NCBI GenBank assembly: GCA_009702325.1
Contig: WLID01000005.1
Coordinates: forward strand, 62,001-126,000
DNA: 64,000 nucleotides
Source of the DNA: Actinomycetota bacterium
Lineage (GTDB): Bacteria; Actinomycetota; Thermoleophilia; Gaiellales; Gaiellaceae
Reading direction: 5' to 3'
A program made the translations under genes and the position numbers. The notes under the pieces were generated by a model. The model made no database searches. It was not told the DNA's origin and saw only the letters and a program-made list of their open reading frames with translations. This document shows positions 7,768-17,026 of the stretch, piece by piece (position 1 is the first letter of the stretch; each line of letters begins with the position of its first letter).

Positions 7768-10176
7768 CTAACCCAGTGCTTCGAGTTCGCGTCGGTAACG
7801 CTCGAGCTTCTCGCGTTCAGCGGCGACGACGTCGGCCGGAGCCTTCGCCGCGAACTTCTCGTTGGCGAGCATCCCTTCCGACCGCGAGATCTCCTTGCTG
7901 AGCCGTGCACGTTCAGCATCGGCATCGCCCGACGCCTTAACGCGTTCCGGGCGCACCACCGCATCGAAGATCCGCTTCTCGTCACCCTCAAGAGGAACCA
8001 GCACTGCGCTCCGACGGAAGGTCGTCGCCGCGTCCTGAACACGGCTGAGCGCGTCAGCGTCGGCGGCAAACCGGATGTCGGGCTCAGGCCACGTCGCCGC
8101 GATCAGACGGTCGTCGTGGAACTGACCCCAAATCTCTTCCGTGACGTGCGGCATCACCGGATGGAGCAACACGAGCAGCCGTTCAAGAGCAGCAAGGGCA
8201 GTACCGATAAGCGCGACATCACGGTCGTAGAGCCGCGGCTTCGCGGCCTCCGCAAACCAGTCGCAGAAGTCGTCGAATACGAGGTGGTAGAGGCTCGATG
8301 CGCCCGCGGCGAACTCGTAGTCGGTCAGCGCAGCCTCAACCTCGACGCGGGTCGCGTCAATTCGGGCGATAATCCACCGCTCCTCAAGCGAGGTCGGATC
8401 AAGCTTCGGAGTTGCGCCCTCGGCGTTCTGGAGAATCAACCGCGACACGTTCCAGAGCTTGTTTGCGAGACGGCGTCCCTCCTCGATCGCACCCGGAGAG
8501 AATCGGACGTCTTGCGTGGAGGTCATCTTCAGCAGCCCGTACCGTGTTGCGTCGGCTCCGTGGGCGTCAATCAGCTCAAGCGGATCAATCCCTGTCCCGA
8601 GGCTCTTCGACATGCGCCGACCATCAGGGGCGAGCACCGTCGAATGGATGATGACGTCGTGGAACGGAATGTCACCCATCAGCTCAATGCCGGCCATCAG
8701 CATCCGGTTCACCCACAGGAAGATGATCTCGCGGGCAGTTGAGTTGACATCTCCGGGATAGAACGCGTCGAGATCGGCGGTCTTGTCGGGCCAGCCGAGC
8801 GTTGCGAACGGCCATAGCGCCGACGAGAACCACGTGTCGAGCACGTCAGGGTCGCGGGTCAACTCGATCGATCCGCAGTCGCCGCAGGCATCGGGAGTGC
8901 TGCGCGCAATCGTGTGATGCCCGTCGGGGCAGTACCAAATGGGCAGCTGATGCCCCCACCAAAGCTGACGCGACACGTTCCACGGACGGATCGCTTCAAG
9001 CCAGTCCAGCGCAACACGACCATGAACGGGTGGATGGAACTTCACTCGGCCAGAGCGGATCGCCTCGGCAGCAGGGGCGGCGAGCTCGTCCATCTTGACC
9101 CACCACTGGAGCGACACGAGTGGCTGGATCCGGGTGCCGGAGCGTTCGCAATGGCCGACCGCGTGGCGGTAACTCTCGCGCTTCTCAAGCTGGTCATGCT
9201 CCTTCAGCCACGCGACGACACGCTCTGATGCCTCCTCCTCGGTCAGGCCGGCGAGGTCACCAGCGTCGGCGTTCATACGACCGTCAAAGCCGATCACCGT
9301 CAGCTCGGCGAGGCCGTGGCGACGACCGACTTCGAAGTCGACCGGGTCATGCCCAGGCGTGATCTTCAACGCGCCTGTGCCAAAGTCGGGCTCGACAGCC
9401 TCATCGGCGATCACCGGCACACGCCGTCCCACGACAGGGACGATCACGTCTTTGCCGATGAACTGCTTGTAGCGCGGGTCGTCGGGATGCACGGCGACGG
9501 CAACGTCGGCCAGGATCGTCGCCGGGCGCACCGTCGCGATCGTGATGTGACCCTCGCCGTCGGCAAGTGGATACCGAACGTAGGTCAGCGCGTCGTCCAC
9601 GTCGGAGTGGATCACCTCAAGATCAGAGATCGCCGTCTCGCACTCCCAGCACCAGTTGACGATGCGGTTGTCGCGATAGACGAACCCGCGGTCGTTCAGA
9701 TGGACGAAGAACTCGAGGACGGCCCGCGAGTAGCCCTCGTCCATCGTGAATCGCTCACGCGAGTAGTCGAGCGACGCGCCGAGCCGCCTGAACTGGCCCA
9801 TGATCGTCATGCCTGTCTTTTCAAGCCACTGCCAGACCTCAGCCATGAATGCCTCGCGCCCGAGCTCATGGCGCGTCTGGCCGCGGGCGCGCAGTTGCTT
9901 CTCGACGACGGCCTGCGTCGCGATGCCTGCGTGGTCGTAGCCCGGCTGCCACAGCGCGTTGAAGCCGCGCATCCGGTGCCAGCGAACAAGCGAATCTTGG
10001 ATCGTCCCGTTCAAGGCATGCCCCATATGCAGGGCGCCGGTCACGTTTGGTGGCGGAACGGCGATCACGTACGACGGACGAGACGGATCAGGGCTCGCGC
10101 TGTAGAGACCCTCCCGTTCCCAGGTGTTCTGCCAGCGAGCTTCGACCTCGCGCGGGTCGTAATGCGACTCCATCAT
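7768..10176 (-). CDS. valS: valyl-tRNA synthetase
   Basis: Class Ia synthetase charging tRNA-Val. The 802-residue protein has PPPNVTGALHMGHALN (HIGH motif HMGH), the CP1 editing domain, a zinc-binding stretch CPDGHH...CGDCGS and RMSKSLGTGIDPLELI (KMSKS). The C-terminal coiled coil (about 755-800) is present but short, making the protein smaller than the usual 860-950. Two adjacent ATGs are possible; a TACGAT box lies 9 bases before the first. No T-box leader could fit. Confidence 0.97.
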   Translation of the reverse strand: MMESHYDPREVEARWQNTWEREGLYSASPDPSRPSYVIAVPPPNVTGALHMGHALNGTIQDSLVRWHRMRGFNALWQPGYDHAGIATQAVVEKQLRARGQTRHELGREAFMAEVWQWLEKTGMTIMGQFRRLGASLDYSRERFTMDEGYSRAVLEFFVHLNDRGFVYRDNRIVNWCWECETAISDLEVIHSDVDDALTYVRYPLADGEGHITIATVRPATILADVAVAVHPDDPRYKQFIGKDVIVPVVGRRVPVIADEAVEPDFGTGALKITPGHDPVDFEVGRRHGLAELTVIGFDGRMNADAGDLAGLTEEEASERVVAWLKEHDQLEKRESYRHAVGHCERSGTRIQPLVSLQWWVKMDELAAPAAEAIRSGRVKFHPPVHGRVALDWLEAIRPWNVSRQLWWGHQLPIWYCPDGHHTIARSTPDACGDCGSIELTRDPDVLDTWFSSALWPFATLGWPDKTADLDAFYPGDVNSTAREIIFLWVNRMLMAGIELMGDIPFHDVIIHSTVLAPDGRRMSKSLGTGIDPLELIDAHGADATRYGLLKMTSTQDVRFSPGAIEEGRRLANKLWNVSRLILQNAEGATPKLDPTSLEERWIIARIDATRVEVEAALTDYEFAAGASSLYHLVFDDFCDWFAEAAKPRLYDRDVALIGTALAALERLLVLLHPVMPHVTEEIWGQFHDDRLIAATWPEPDIRFAADADALSRVQDAATTFRRSAVLVPLEGDEKRIFDAVVRPERVKASGDADAERARLSKEISRSEGMLANEKFAAKAPADVVAAEREKLERYRRELEALG

Positions 10177-10185
10177 CGGAGCGCC

Positions 10186-10191
10186 ATCGTA
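10186..10191 (-). promoter_or_regulatory. -10 box of valS-folC
   Basis: TACGAT on the minus strand ends 9 bases before the first valS ATG. The same hexamer precedes guaB, alr, murI and the ORF at 33914. No clear -35. Confidence 0.5.
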
Positions 10192-10218
10192 ATCGGCACG
10201 ACCGGGCGTCCGCGCGCG

Positions 10219-10926
10219 TTAGCGCGCTGACCAGCCGTTATCGAGAACGAGCGGGCTACCTGTGAGCCCTTTCCCGGCGGGCGAGAGACAGAACGCGACG
10301 GCCCCGGCAACCTCACTCGGCTCAAGCATGCGCTTCACGGGCTGCGCGGCCAGGAACACCTCTTCCTCAACGCGCTCCGGCGGGATGCCGTGCACGCGCG
10401 CCTGGTCGGCAACCTGCGCTTCGACGAGCGGCGTCCGTACGTACCCCGGGCAGATCGCGCTCGCGCTGATGCCAACGTCGGCCCCTTCCAACGCGATCGT
10501 CTTCACCAGTCCGATCACCCCATGCTTCGCCGAGGTGTACCCCGACTTGAACGGCGACGCGACGATGCCGTGCACCGACGAGATCGCGCAGAAGCGCCCG
10601 TCGCCTGACGCAGAGAGCGCATCCCACGCGTACTTGGCAAGCAGAAACGGGCTGGTGAGCAGCAAAGCGATGAGCGCATCCCACTTCTCCTCCGGAAAAT
10701 CGCGAACCGGCGAGACGTGCTGAAAGCCGGCGTTGGCCACGACAGCGTCGAGACGGCCGTAGCGGGCGATCGCGGCGTCGACGACGGCACGGTTCCCCGC
10801 TGGCGTCGTCAGGTCAGCGTCAGCGACATCGACACCGTGCACATCCCAACCGTCAGCGACGAGCCGCTCAACGATTGCCGACCCGATGCCACCGGCCGCG
10901 CCGGTTACAAGCGCGACACGAGCCAC
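10219..10926 (-). CDS. bdhA: 3-hydroxybutyrate dehydrogenase-like SDR
   Basis: A 235-residue classical short-chain dehydrogenase. The N-terminal VTGAAGGIGSAI binds NAD, the catalytic set is S(SVHG)-YTSAK, and NAGFQHVSPVRDFPEEKWD plus GYVRTPLVEAQVADQA are hallmark segments of D-3-hydroxybutyrate dehydrogenases, which interconvert 3-hydroxybutyrate and acetoacetate. It has a GTG start. It lies 6 bases after clpX, with no functional link to it. The substrate call rests on remembered family signatures and is good but not certain. Confidence 0.85.
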   Translation of the reverse strand: MARVALVTGAAGGIGSAIVERLVADGWDVHGVDVADADLTTPAGNRAVVDAAIARYGRLDAVVANAGFQHVSPVRDFPEEKWDALIALLLTSPFLLAKYAWDALSASGDGRFCAISSVHGIVASPFKSGYTSAKHGVIGLVKTIALEGADVGISASAICPGYVRTPLVEAQVADQARVHGIPPERVEEEVFLAAQPVKRMLEPSEVAGAVAFCLSPAGKGLTGSPLVLDNGWSAR

Positions 10927-10932
10927 TAGTGG

Positions 10933-12210
10933 TTACGCAGACTCTTCGGCGAACTCGACGGGCGGCTCAGTGTCCGCACCAGCCGAGGTGACGAGCGTGG
11001 GCTTCAAGCCGCGATCGATCGTCTCTTTGGTGATCACGCACTTCGAGACATCCTTGCGCGACGGCAGTTCGAACATCACGTCGAGCAGAGCGTTCTCGAT
11101 GATCGACCGCAGACCACGAGCACCGGTCTCGCGGCTCAGTGCCTTTTCGGCGATCGCAGAGAGCGCATCGTCGGTGAAGACGAGGTCGATCGAGTCGTAG
11201 TTGAAGAACCGCTGGTACTGCTTGACGAGCGCGTTGCGCGGCTCAGTCAGAATCTGGACGAGGTCGTCGCGGCGGAGCTGATGCACAGCGCTCACAACCG
11301 GAAGCCGACCGATGAATTCCGGGATCAGACCGAAGTTGATGAGATCCTCGGGCATGACGTCGCCGAGCAGTTCGGCGCTCTCTGAGTCGCGCTTCTGTGA
11401 GATCTCGCGGCCAAAACCAACAGCGTTCTTGCCCATCCGCTTCGCAACGATCTTGTCGAGGCCCGCGAACGCGCCACCGCAGATGAAGAGGATGTTCGTC
11501 GTGTCGATCGACAGGAACTCCTGGTGCGGATGCTTGCGGCCACCTTGCGGCGGCACCGACGCAACCGTGCCTTCAAGAATCTTCAGCAACGCCTGCTGCA
11601 CACCCTCACCCGATACGTCGCGCGTGATTGACGGGTTGTCGGCCTTGCGCGCAATCTTGTCGACTTCGTCGATGTAGATGATCCCGGTCTCGGCCTTCTT
11701 GATGTCGAAATCGGCAGCCTGGATCAGCTTCAGCAGGATGTTCTCGACGTCCTCACCAACGTAACCCGCCTCGGTGAGCGCCGTCGCGTCAGCGATCGCG
11801 AACGGAACGTTCAGAATCCGTGCGAGCGTCTGCGCAAGATGCGTCTTGCCGCAGCCGGTGGGGCCAAGCAACAGGATGTTCGACTTCTGCAGCTCAACCG
11901 CGCCATCCTCCGAGCCCATCTGGACACGCTTGTAGTGGTTGTAGACCGCCACTGACAATGTGCGCTTCGCCTCTTCCTGCGACACCACAAAGTCGTTCAG
12001 AGACGAGTAGATCTCCATCGGGCGCGGGAGATTTTCAAGGTCGAGCGTCGACGGGGTTGTGAGCTCCTCGTCGATGATCTCGTTGCAGAGATCGATGCAC
12101 TCGTCGCAGATGTAGACGCCGGGACCGGCGATGAGTTTCTTGACCTGGCGCTGCGACTTTCCGCAGAAGCTGCAGAGAAGCTGTTCGTTACCGTCGCTCG
12201 CGCGCGCCAT
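10933..12210 (-). CDS. clpX: ATP-dependent Clp protease ATP-binding subunit ClpX
   Basis: AAA+ unfoldase that feeds substrates to ClpP. The 425 residues begin with the C4 zinc-binding dimerisation domain (CSFCGKSQ...CDECIDLC, residues about 13-38), then Walker A GPTGCGKT, Walker [12 protein letters not shown], the RKH and pore-2 regions, and the C-terminal sensor-2 segment [10 protein letters not shown]. The ClpP-contacting IGF loop is less clear by eye. It follows clpP by 30 bases and forms the tig-clpP-clpX unit. Confidence 0.98.
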   Translation of the reverse strand: MARASDGNEQLLCSFCGKSQRQVKKLIAGPGVYICDECIDLCNEIIDEELTTPSTLDLENLPRPMEIYSSLNDFVVSQEEAKRTLSVAVYNHYKRVQMGSEDGAVELQKSNILLLGPTGCGKTHLAQTLARILNVPFAIADATALTEAGYVGEDVENILLKLIQAADFDIKKAETGIIYIDEVDKIARKADNPSITRDVSGEGVQQALLKILEGTVASVPPQGGRKHPHQEFLSIDTTNILFICGGAFAGLDKIVAKRMGKNAVGFGREISQKRDSESAELLGDVMPEDLINFGLIPEFIGRLPVVSAVHQLRRDDLVQILTEPRNALVKQYQRFFNYDSIDLVFTDDALSAIAEKALSRETGARGLRSIIENALLDVMFELPSRKDVSKCVITKETIDRGLKPTLVTSAGADTEPPVEFAEESA

Positions 12211-12240
12211 CCGTGTGCTGCTCGCCTGCGGGACTGCCCG

Positions 12241-12852
12241 CTAGGCGGCACCCTCCGTTTTCACATTGTCGCGATGCGACAGCACCGAGTCGATGATTCC
12301 GTACTCGGCCGCGTCTACGGGGCTCATGAAGAAGTCACGTTCCATGTCGCGAGAGATGTCCTCTGGTGGCTTGCCGGTGTGGAGCGAGTAGATCTCTTCC
12401 AGACGACGCTTAAGGCCGATGACCTCGCGAGCCTGAATTTCGATGTCGGTGCCCTGGCCCTGGAACCCGCCGGACACCTGATGGATCAGGATTCGCGAAT
12501 TCGGCAGCGCCATGCGCTTTCCTTTGGCACCACCCGCGAGGAGGAGCGATCCCATGCTCATCGCGATACCGACGCAGATCGTCTGAACGTCAGGCTTGAT
12601 GAACTGCATGGTGTCGTAGATCGCGAGACCGGCGTACACCGACCCTCCGGGCGAGTTGATGTAGAGAAAGATGTCCTTGTCCGGATCATCGGACTCAAGG
12701 TGGAGAAGCTGAGCGATAACCAGGTTTGCGATCTGATCGTCAACCGGGGTGCCCAGGAACACGATGCGCTCGGCGAGGAGACGCGAGTAGATGTCGAAGG
12801 CGCGCTCGCCGCGCGAAGTCTGCTCTACAACCATCGGTACCAACGGGCTCAT
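12241..12852 (-). CDS. clpP: ATP-dependent Clp protease proteolytic subunit
   Basis: Barrel serine protease partnered by ClpX. The 203 residues hold the catalytic triad Ser99 (GIAMSMGS), His124 (ILIHQ) and Asp173 (ERDFFMS). An SD-like GAGGAGTGAGGA precedes the ATG. Many Actinobacteria carry tandem clpP1-clpP2; only one copy is present here, so any second copy must be elsewhere. Confidence 0.97.
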   Translation of the reverse strand: MSPLVPMVVEQTSRGERAFDIYSRLLAERIVFLGTPVDDQIANLVIAQLLHLESDDPDKDIFLYINSPGGSVYAGLAIYDTMQFIKPDVQTICVGIAMSMGSLLLAGGAKGKRMALPNSRILIHQVSGGFQGQGTDIEIQAREVIGLKRRLEEIYSLHTGKPPEDISRDMERDFFMSPVDAAEYGIIDSVLSHRDNVKTEGAA

Positions 12853-12870
12853 TGCTTCCTCACTCCTCTT

Positions 12871-14202
12871 CTAACTGCCTGGGGTCCACAACTTCGTCTC
12901 GGCGCCCTTCTGCTCCTGCTCTTTCTCGGGCGTCCAGATGCTTTCGCGCGCTTCAGCGAGCTCCGGAGCAATCGGCTTCACCTCGGACGCGATCCGTTCA
13001 ACGGCGCGCCTGAAGCGAAGGTGCTCGCGGGCCGCGCTTGAGTCGCGGTTGGCGATGAAGTCTTCAATGTCTTCGTCCGACTCACCCTGTTCCTTAAGTT
13101 CGGCGCGAAGATCTTCTTCGGAAACTGCGATACCGAGCTTGTCAGCAACCGCCTCAATCAGAAGTTCGCGTCCAACGGAGATCGTCGCTTCGGCACGCAG
13201 CCGTCGCTCAAGCTCTTCGGGAGTGACGCCTGAGAGGCTCAGGTACTGGCCGGGATCAATTCCGCGTGACTGGATCGATTGCAAGAAGTTGTTCCAAAGG
13301 TCGCGGAACCGGACATCGACAACGAGCGGCGAAGCTTCGACATCGCTCGCGCGCACCAGCGCGTCGATCGATGCAGCGCGGAAGCGGTCTTCGATCTCGC
13401 CGTCGAGCTCAGCCTGCAGCTTCTCGACGATGTCACCCTTGAGCGCATCGAAACTGTCGAACTCGGAGACCGTCTTGGCGAAATCATCGTCGAGCGGCGG
13501 CAGCACCTTCTCGTAGAGGGCGGTCAACGTGATCGTCGCGAGCCGCTTGCTGCCGTCGGACAGCTCGTAGGTCACATCGTGGCTTTCGCCAACGGTGAGA
13601 TCACGAATGCCGTTTTCGATCTCTTCGATCAGCCGGTCGGAGCCAAGCTCGACGACCAGGCCGCGCTGTGCCGCACCCTCAGGGGCGACGATGTCGACGA
13701 CTGCGACATCGCCGAACGCGGCCATCCGCCCCTCGGCCGGTGAGAGCTCGGCGTAGCCGCGCTGCAGCACCTCAAGGTTCGTGGACACGATCGAATCGGG
13801 CACCTTCGCATCGAACTTCGGAACCTCAAGCGCCGACCAGTCGGCGGGAGTTGGAAGCTCCTGCACGGCGAACTCGGCTGTGAACGACCAGTCGTCTGTG
13901 TCGTTCACCGGAAGATCGAAATCAAAGTTCGGGAAGACTGCGGGGCGAACCCGTGCTCGGTTCGCCGCCGACCAGAACCAGCTGGTCAGATGCGAATCGA
14001 CGGCTTCGGAGTAGATCCGATCCTTGCCGATCTTTGAAACAAGCACCGGCATCGGAACTTTGCCCTTGCGGAAGCCCGGGATCTTGACCGACTCGGCCAG
14101 ATCATGGGTCGCGTGAGACACGGCATGCGCCACGTCGTGGGCGGGAACTTCCACTGTGAGGCGGACGCGTCCGCCGTCAAGCTGCTCGACCTTTGTCTCC
14201 AT
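12871..14202 (-). CDS. tig: trigger factor
   Basis: Ribosome-bound chaperone with peptidyl-prolyl isomerase activity. The 443-residue protein has the ribosome-docking signature IPGFRKGKVP near residue 42, the FKBP-type PPIase domain in the middle (about 150-240) and a helical C-terminal substrate-binding region. The C-terminal tail is lysine/glutamate-rich (EKEQEQKGAETK). First gene of tig-clpP-clpX. No Shine-Dalgarno sequence is seen in front of the ATG. Confidence 0.96.
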   Translation of the reverse strand: METKVEQLDGGRVRLTVEVPAHDVAHAVSHATHDLAESVKIPGFRKGKVPMPVLVSKIGKDRIYSEAVDSHLTSWFWSAANRARVRPAVFPNFDFDLPVNDTDDWSFTAEFAVQELPTPADWSALEVPKFDAKVPDSIVSTNLEVLQRGYAELSPAEGRMAAFGDVAVVDIVAPEGAAQRGLVVELGSDRLIEEIENGIRDLTVGESHDVTYELSDGSKRLATITLTALYEKVLPPLDDDFAKTVSEFDSFDALKGDIVEKLQAELDGEIEDRFRAASIDALVRASDVEASPLVVDVRFRDLWNNFLQSIQSRGIDPGQYLSLSGVTPEELERRLRAEATISVGRELLIEAVADKLGIAVSEEDLRAELKEQGESDEDIEDFIANRDSSAAREHLRFRRAVERIASEVKPIAPELAEARESIWTPEKEQEQKGAETKLWTPGS

Positions 14203-14263
14203 CGGAGGGCCATTGAATCAGAGTCGACCAGGCTGGTGCATAGGGGTTGTGCACGTTTCGCGC

Positions 14264-14269
14264 TACGGT
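14264..14269 (+). promoter_or_regulatory. -10 box of nitroreductase gene
   Basis: TACGGT ends 9 bases before the ATG at 14279, without an intervening Shine-Dalgarno sequence. Confidence 0.4.
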
Positions 14270-14278
14270 GCCTGACCA

Positions 14279-14788
14279 ATGGACGTTGAGACCGCCATTC
14301 GAACGCGCCGAACGCACAAGGCCTATGAGCCTGATCCGGTTCCGCGCGAGGTCGTTGAAGAGCTGTTGGAGCTCGCCCGCTGGGCCCCAAATCACCACCT
14401 GACCCAGCCGTGGCGATTCCGTGTCATCGGACCGGAGACGCTCAAGCATCTCGTTGCGGCCGGCAAGGAAGGCGAGGAACAGAAGCTCGGTCGCGCTCCG
14501 ACACTCATCGTCGCATCTGCCCGCCAGAGCGGCGATGCGCATCAAGACGCCGAGGATGTGCAGGCCACCTGCTGCGCGGTGTACGCCGTTCTGCTCGGCG
14601 CCCATGCGCGAGGGCTTGCGTCGTATTGGCGCACACCGAAGGTGCTGCAGACGCTCGCAGGGCGGGCCGCCGTCGGTCTCGAGGACGACGAGCAGTTCGT
14701 TGGGCTGATCCACCTTGGACGCCCGGTCGGCGATCCGGCCCCGAAGCCTCGCGAACCCGCAGAGGCATACACCGAGTTCCTCGCCTAG
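14279..14788 (+). CDS. nitroreductase-family flavoprotein
   Basis: A 169-residue NfsB/FRase-like FMN protein. RTRRTHKAYEPDPVPREVVEELLELARWAPNHH is the N-terminal FMN phosphate-binding region, shown here as RRTHKAYEPDPV and ARWAPNHHLTQPW; the C-terminal half carries GLASYWRTP, and HLGRPVGDPAPKPRE closes it. Such enzymes reduce nitro groups, quinones or flavins with NAD(P)H; the substrate is unknown. It diverges from tig. Confidence 0.85.
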   Translation: MDVETAIRTRRTHKAYEPDPVPREVVEELLELARWAPNHHLTQPWRFRVIGPETLKHLVAAGKEGEEQKLGRAPTLIVASARQSGDAHQDAEDVQATCCAVYAVLLGAHARGLASYWRTPKVLQTLAGRAAVGLEDDEQFVGLIHLGRPVGDPAPKPREPAEAYTEFLA

Positions 14789-14807
14789 CCAGTTAGGCTT
14801 TCACCAC

Positions 14808-14894
<87 letters not shown>

Positions 14895-14901
14895 CTCCGA
14901 T

Positions 14902-14933
14902 ATCCCGGCGCGGCGTTGCCGCCGCACCGGGAT
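14902..14933. terminator. stem-loop between tRNA-Leu and the cupin gene
   Basis: ATCCCGG pairs with CCGGGAT, with an inner GCGGC/GCCGC stem. It begins 8 bases after tRNA-Leu and ends 12 bases from the stop of the convergent cupin gene, so it could serve both directions. There is no U-tract. Confidence 0.55.
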
Positions 14934-14945
14934 CGGTGAGGTCGG

Positions 14946-15530
14946 TTACTCGTCTGCGTCTGCTGCGTTCTCAGGGTTGAGGATGACAGCTTCACCCTCA
15001 CTGAAGAACTTCAAGATGTCATCGGGGAGATCGTCGGGGTTCAGCTCGGTGATCACCGGGGCTTCGCTCCGCGGCGGCGCCTTCGACGTGACGAGGTTGC
15101 CACCCATCGGGAACACGTTCATCGCGAACGTGCTCTCGACGACGTTCGTGGGGAAGAACGACATCAGCCGCAGCGGGGTCTTCCCGTACGCGTAGATGTC
15201 GTGCTGAACGCCACGCTTGAAGAACGTGAATCGTCCGATCTCAAGCGGCACCTGGATGCCACTGACGAACACCTCGCCCTCACCTTCAAGCACGTACACG
15301 AGCTCTTCGGCGTTGTCGGAGTGAAGCCCGGAGTGGCGGCCTGGCTCGAATTCGTAGTAGGCGATGGTGCCAGCCTCGGTTCCCTGCTCTTCTGAGAGCG
15401 GGAAGACGACGCTCCACCGCATCGAGGGGTCGTAGTCGTTCCAGACCTCGAGGCCGTACGCCTCAAGCCCTCCGTCCTCGGTCTCGTCGTCTGCAAACTC
15501 TTCCATCGGCTCGGTCGTTTCATCGGTCAC
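14946..15530 (-). CDS. cupin-domain protein
   Basis: A 194-residue single-domain cupin with an acidic N-terminal tail. The barrel motif 1 is HSGLHSDNAEELVYVLEGEGEV (seen as GLHSDNAEELVYVLEGEG) and motif 2 is GVQHDIYAYG; the metal-binding His/Glu set is partly conserved. It has a GTG start with a perfect AGGAGG at 15544-15539, 8 bases upstream. The function of such stand-alone cupins cannot be read from sequence. Confidence 0.8.
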   Translation of the reverse strand: MTDETTEPMEEFADDETEDGGLEAYGLEVWNDYDPSMRWSVVFPLSEEQGTEAGTIAYYEFEPGRHSGLHSDNAEELVYVLEGEGEVFVSGIQVPLEIGRFTFFKRGVQHDIYAYGKTPLRLMSFFPTNVVESTFAMNVFPMGGNLVTSKAPPRSEAPVITELNPDDLPDDILKFFSEGEAVILNPENAADADE

Positions 15531-15583
15531 GGCGTTGGCCTCCTCTCGTGTGCTGGGAACGGCAGTAGGGTAGCCGGGGCAGG

Positions 15584-16018
15584 TCAGGATGGCCCGAGAC
15601 GTGCGAGCTGCGCGTCGCGGAAGTCGTCGGCATCTCCGGCGCGCACGCGGTCGAGAACCTCCTGGACGCGCTCCGAAAGGTCCACTGGATCGAACGGCTT
15701 GGTGATGTACGCGATCGCGCCGTGCGCGTACGCACGGCGGATGTCTTCCGGTGCTGTTCGCGCTGAGAGGACGATGATCGGGACGTCTGCGGTGTGGCGA
15801 TCGTCTCGGAGTTCGTCGATCACCGCGTGGCCGTCGAACCCGGGGAGCATCAGGTCGAGCAGGATCACCTCGGGCCGGTTCAATTGCGCGCAGGCGATTC
15901 CCTCGGTGCCTGACGCTGCCTCGTCGACATCAAAACCAGCCAATGTCAGGTTGACGCGGCAGAGCAGCCGGAGGGCTGGCTCATCGTCGATCACGAGTAC
16001 GCGTCCGTGGCTTCTCAT
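15584..16018 (-). CDS. stand-alone response-regulator receiver protein
   Basis: A 144-residue CheY-like receiver: acidic pair DDE near residue 11, phospho-acceptor Asp in VILLDLMLPGFDG (about 55), switch Ser in VLSARTAPE and Lys in ITKPFDP. There is no output domain; the last 25 residues are a charged helix. No kinase gene lies next to it, so its partner must be elsewhere. It may act by protein-protein contact. Confidence 0.9.
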   Translation of the reverse strand: MRSHGRVLVIDDEPALRLLCRVNLTLAGFDVDEAASGTEGIACAQLNRPEVILLDLMLPGFDGHAVIDELRDDRHTADVPIIVLSARTAPEDIRRAYAHGAIAYITKPFDPVDLSERVQEVLDRVRAGDADDFRDAQLARLGPS

Positions 16019-16136
16019 CGCGCTTCAGAACGTACGCGCAGACGGTTGAGCCTGCATCCCGAGCCGCATTGAAGGCCCGGCCGGTCGACGGAAAGGGTGT
16101 GCTTCTGGGGAGTGGCCACCCGTCACCTGATCGCGA

Positions 16137-16209
16137 TGACCCCGGGAGGAGTCGAACCTCCGACACGCAGATTCGAAGTCTGCTGCTCTATCCACTGAGC
16201 TACGGGGCC
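16137..16209 (-). tRNA. tRNA-Arg (anticodon UCG)
   Basis: 73 bases. The acceptor GGCCCCG pairs with CGGGGTC (one G-U), with A as discriminator. The anticodon stem GCAGA/TCTGC encloses CTTCGAA, giving TCG, which reads CGA. The T arm is GGAGGTTCGACTCCTCC. Downstream of tRNA-His on the same strand. Confidence 0.96.
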
Positions 16210-16234
16210 AAGAAAGACGCAGCCTACCCGTGAG

Positions 16235-16257
16235 GAGAAGCGGTACGAACGCTTCTC
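16235..16257 (-). terminator. 8-bp stem-loop between tRNA-His and tRNA-Arg
   Basis: GAGAAGCG and CGCTTCTC pair perfectly around a 7-base loop. It is the second of two hairpins in the 97-base spacer between the tRNAs. It could be a processing signal or an attenuator; there is no U-tract. Confidence 0.45.
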
Positions 16258-16260
16258 TGT

Positions 16261-16298
16261 GTCTCACCGAAGGCACTTCTCGTGCCGTTCGGTGAGAC
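16261..16298 (-). terminator. strong stem-loop after tRNA-His
   Basis: Eleven perfect pairs (GTCTCACCGAA/TTCGGTGAGAC) continue into GGCAC/GTGCC after a one-base bulge, with a 5-base loop. It starts 8 bases after the tRNA-His 3' end on the minus strand, so it is a likely terminator or RNase-processing hairpin. Confidence 0.6.
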
Positions 16299-16306
16299 GC
16301 GTGAAG

Positions 16307-16380
16307 GGAGGCGAATGGGGCTCGAACCCACGACCACCGGGACCACAACCCGGGGCTCTACCAACTGAGCTACCGCCTCC
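16307..16380 (-). tRNA. tRNA-His (anticodon GUG)
   Basis: 74 bases including the encoded extra G at position -1, which pairs with C73: an 8-bp acceptor stem GGAGGCGG/TCGCCTCC, the identity mark of tRNA-His. The anticodon stem CCGGG/CCCGG encloses TTGTGGT, giving GTG. Confidence 0.97.
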
Positions 16381-16469
16381 GCGCCGAGACATCGTAGCCA
16401 AGCCGGGGCGATCTGCCTGGCGCGACTCGTGCCTTGCGCTTTTTCGACTGTCCCGCGATCATCGCCCGC

Positions 16470-17012
16470 ATGAGTTCAATGCGCTCTCGCGCCGCAGGCG
16501 CGTCGCTGTTTGCTGTCGCTGCGATCGCCGTTGGTGTCTGGGTTTCGACTGCTGCTGCCACGCCGACAACGTTGAGCATCCCCGCTGGCCTGAACCCGGC
16601 GGTGCTGAATGCTCTGAACGATGTGCGGGCTGCCCACAACCTCACACCGCTTACGCTCAACGCGGAGCTTTCACGCGCTGCGACGAAGCACTCGCAGGAG
16701 ATGCTCGTGCGTGGCTATTTCAGCCACAACTCTCCTGATGGCAGCTCGTACTGGAAGCGAATTGCCGCCTGGTACAAGCAGGGCGCCTACTCAAGCTGGT
16801 CGGTCGGCGAGAACATCCTGTTCTCCTCACCTGAGGTTGATGCGACCCACGCGGTGCAGTGGTGGATGCAGAGTCCCGGACATCGCGCCAACATTCTTTC
16901 GGCTGAGTGGCGCCAGATCGGGATCGCCGCGATCCATGCCGACTCCGCGGGTGGCCCGTTCCATAACGCGCCGGTGACGGTCATCACGACCGACTTCGGC
17001 GCGCGAAGTTAA
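16470..17012 (+). CDS. secreted CAP-domain (SCP/PR-1-like) protein
   Basis: About 180 residues. A basic start MSSMRSRAAG is followed by a hydrophobic signal segment ending in AAATP. The CAP domain follows: ALNDVRAAHNLTPLTLN, then SRAATKHSQEMLVRGYFSHNSPDG, then SVGENILF, then VQWWMQSPGHRANILS with the conserved His and Glu residues of the CAP cavity. It would act outside the cell; bacterial CAP proteins have no agreed function. The ATG at 16470 fits the signal peptide best; an upstream TTG at 16434 and an ATG at 16479 are alternatives. Confidence 0.85.
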   Translation: MSSMRSRAAGASLFAVAAIAVGVWVSTAAATPTTLSIPAGLNPAVLNALNDVRAAHNLTPLTLNAELSRAATKHSQEMLVRGYFSHNSPDGSSYWKRIAAWYKQGAYSSWSVGENILFSSPEVDATHAVQWWMQSPGHRANILSAEWRQIGIAAIHADSAGGPFHNAPVTVITTDFGARS

Positions 17013-17026
17013 GCGAGACGAGAAGC

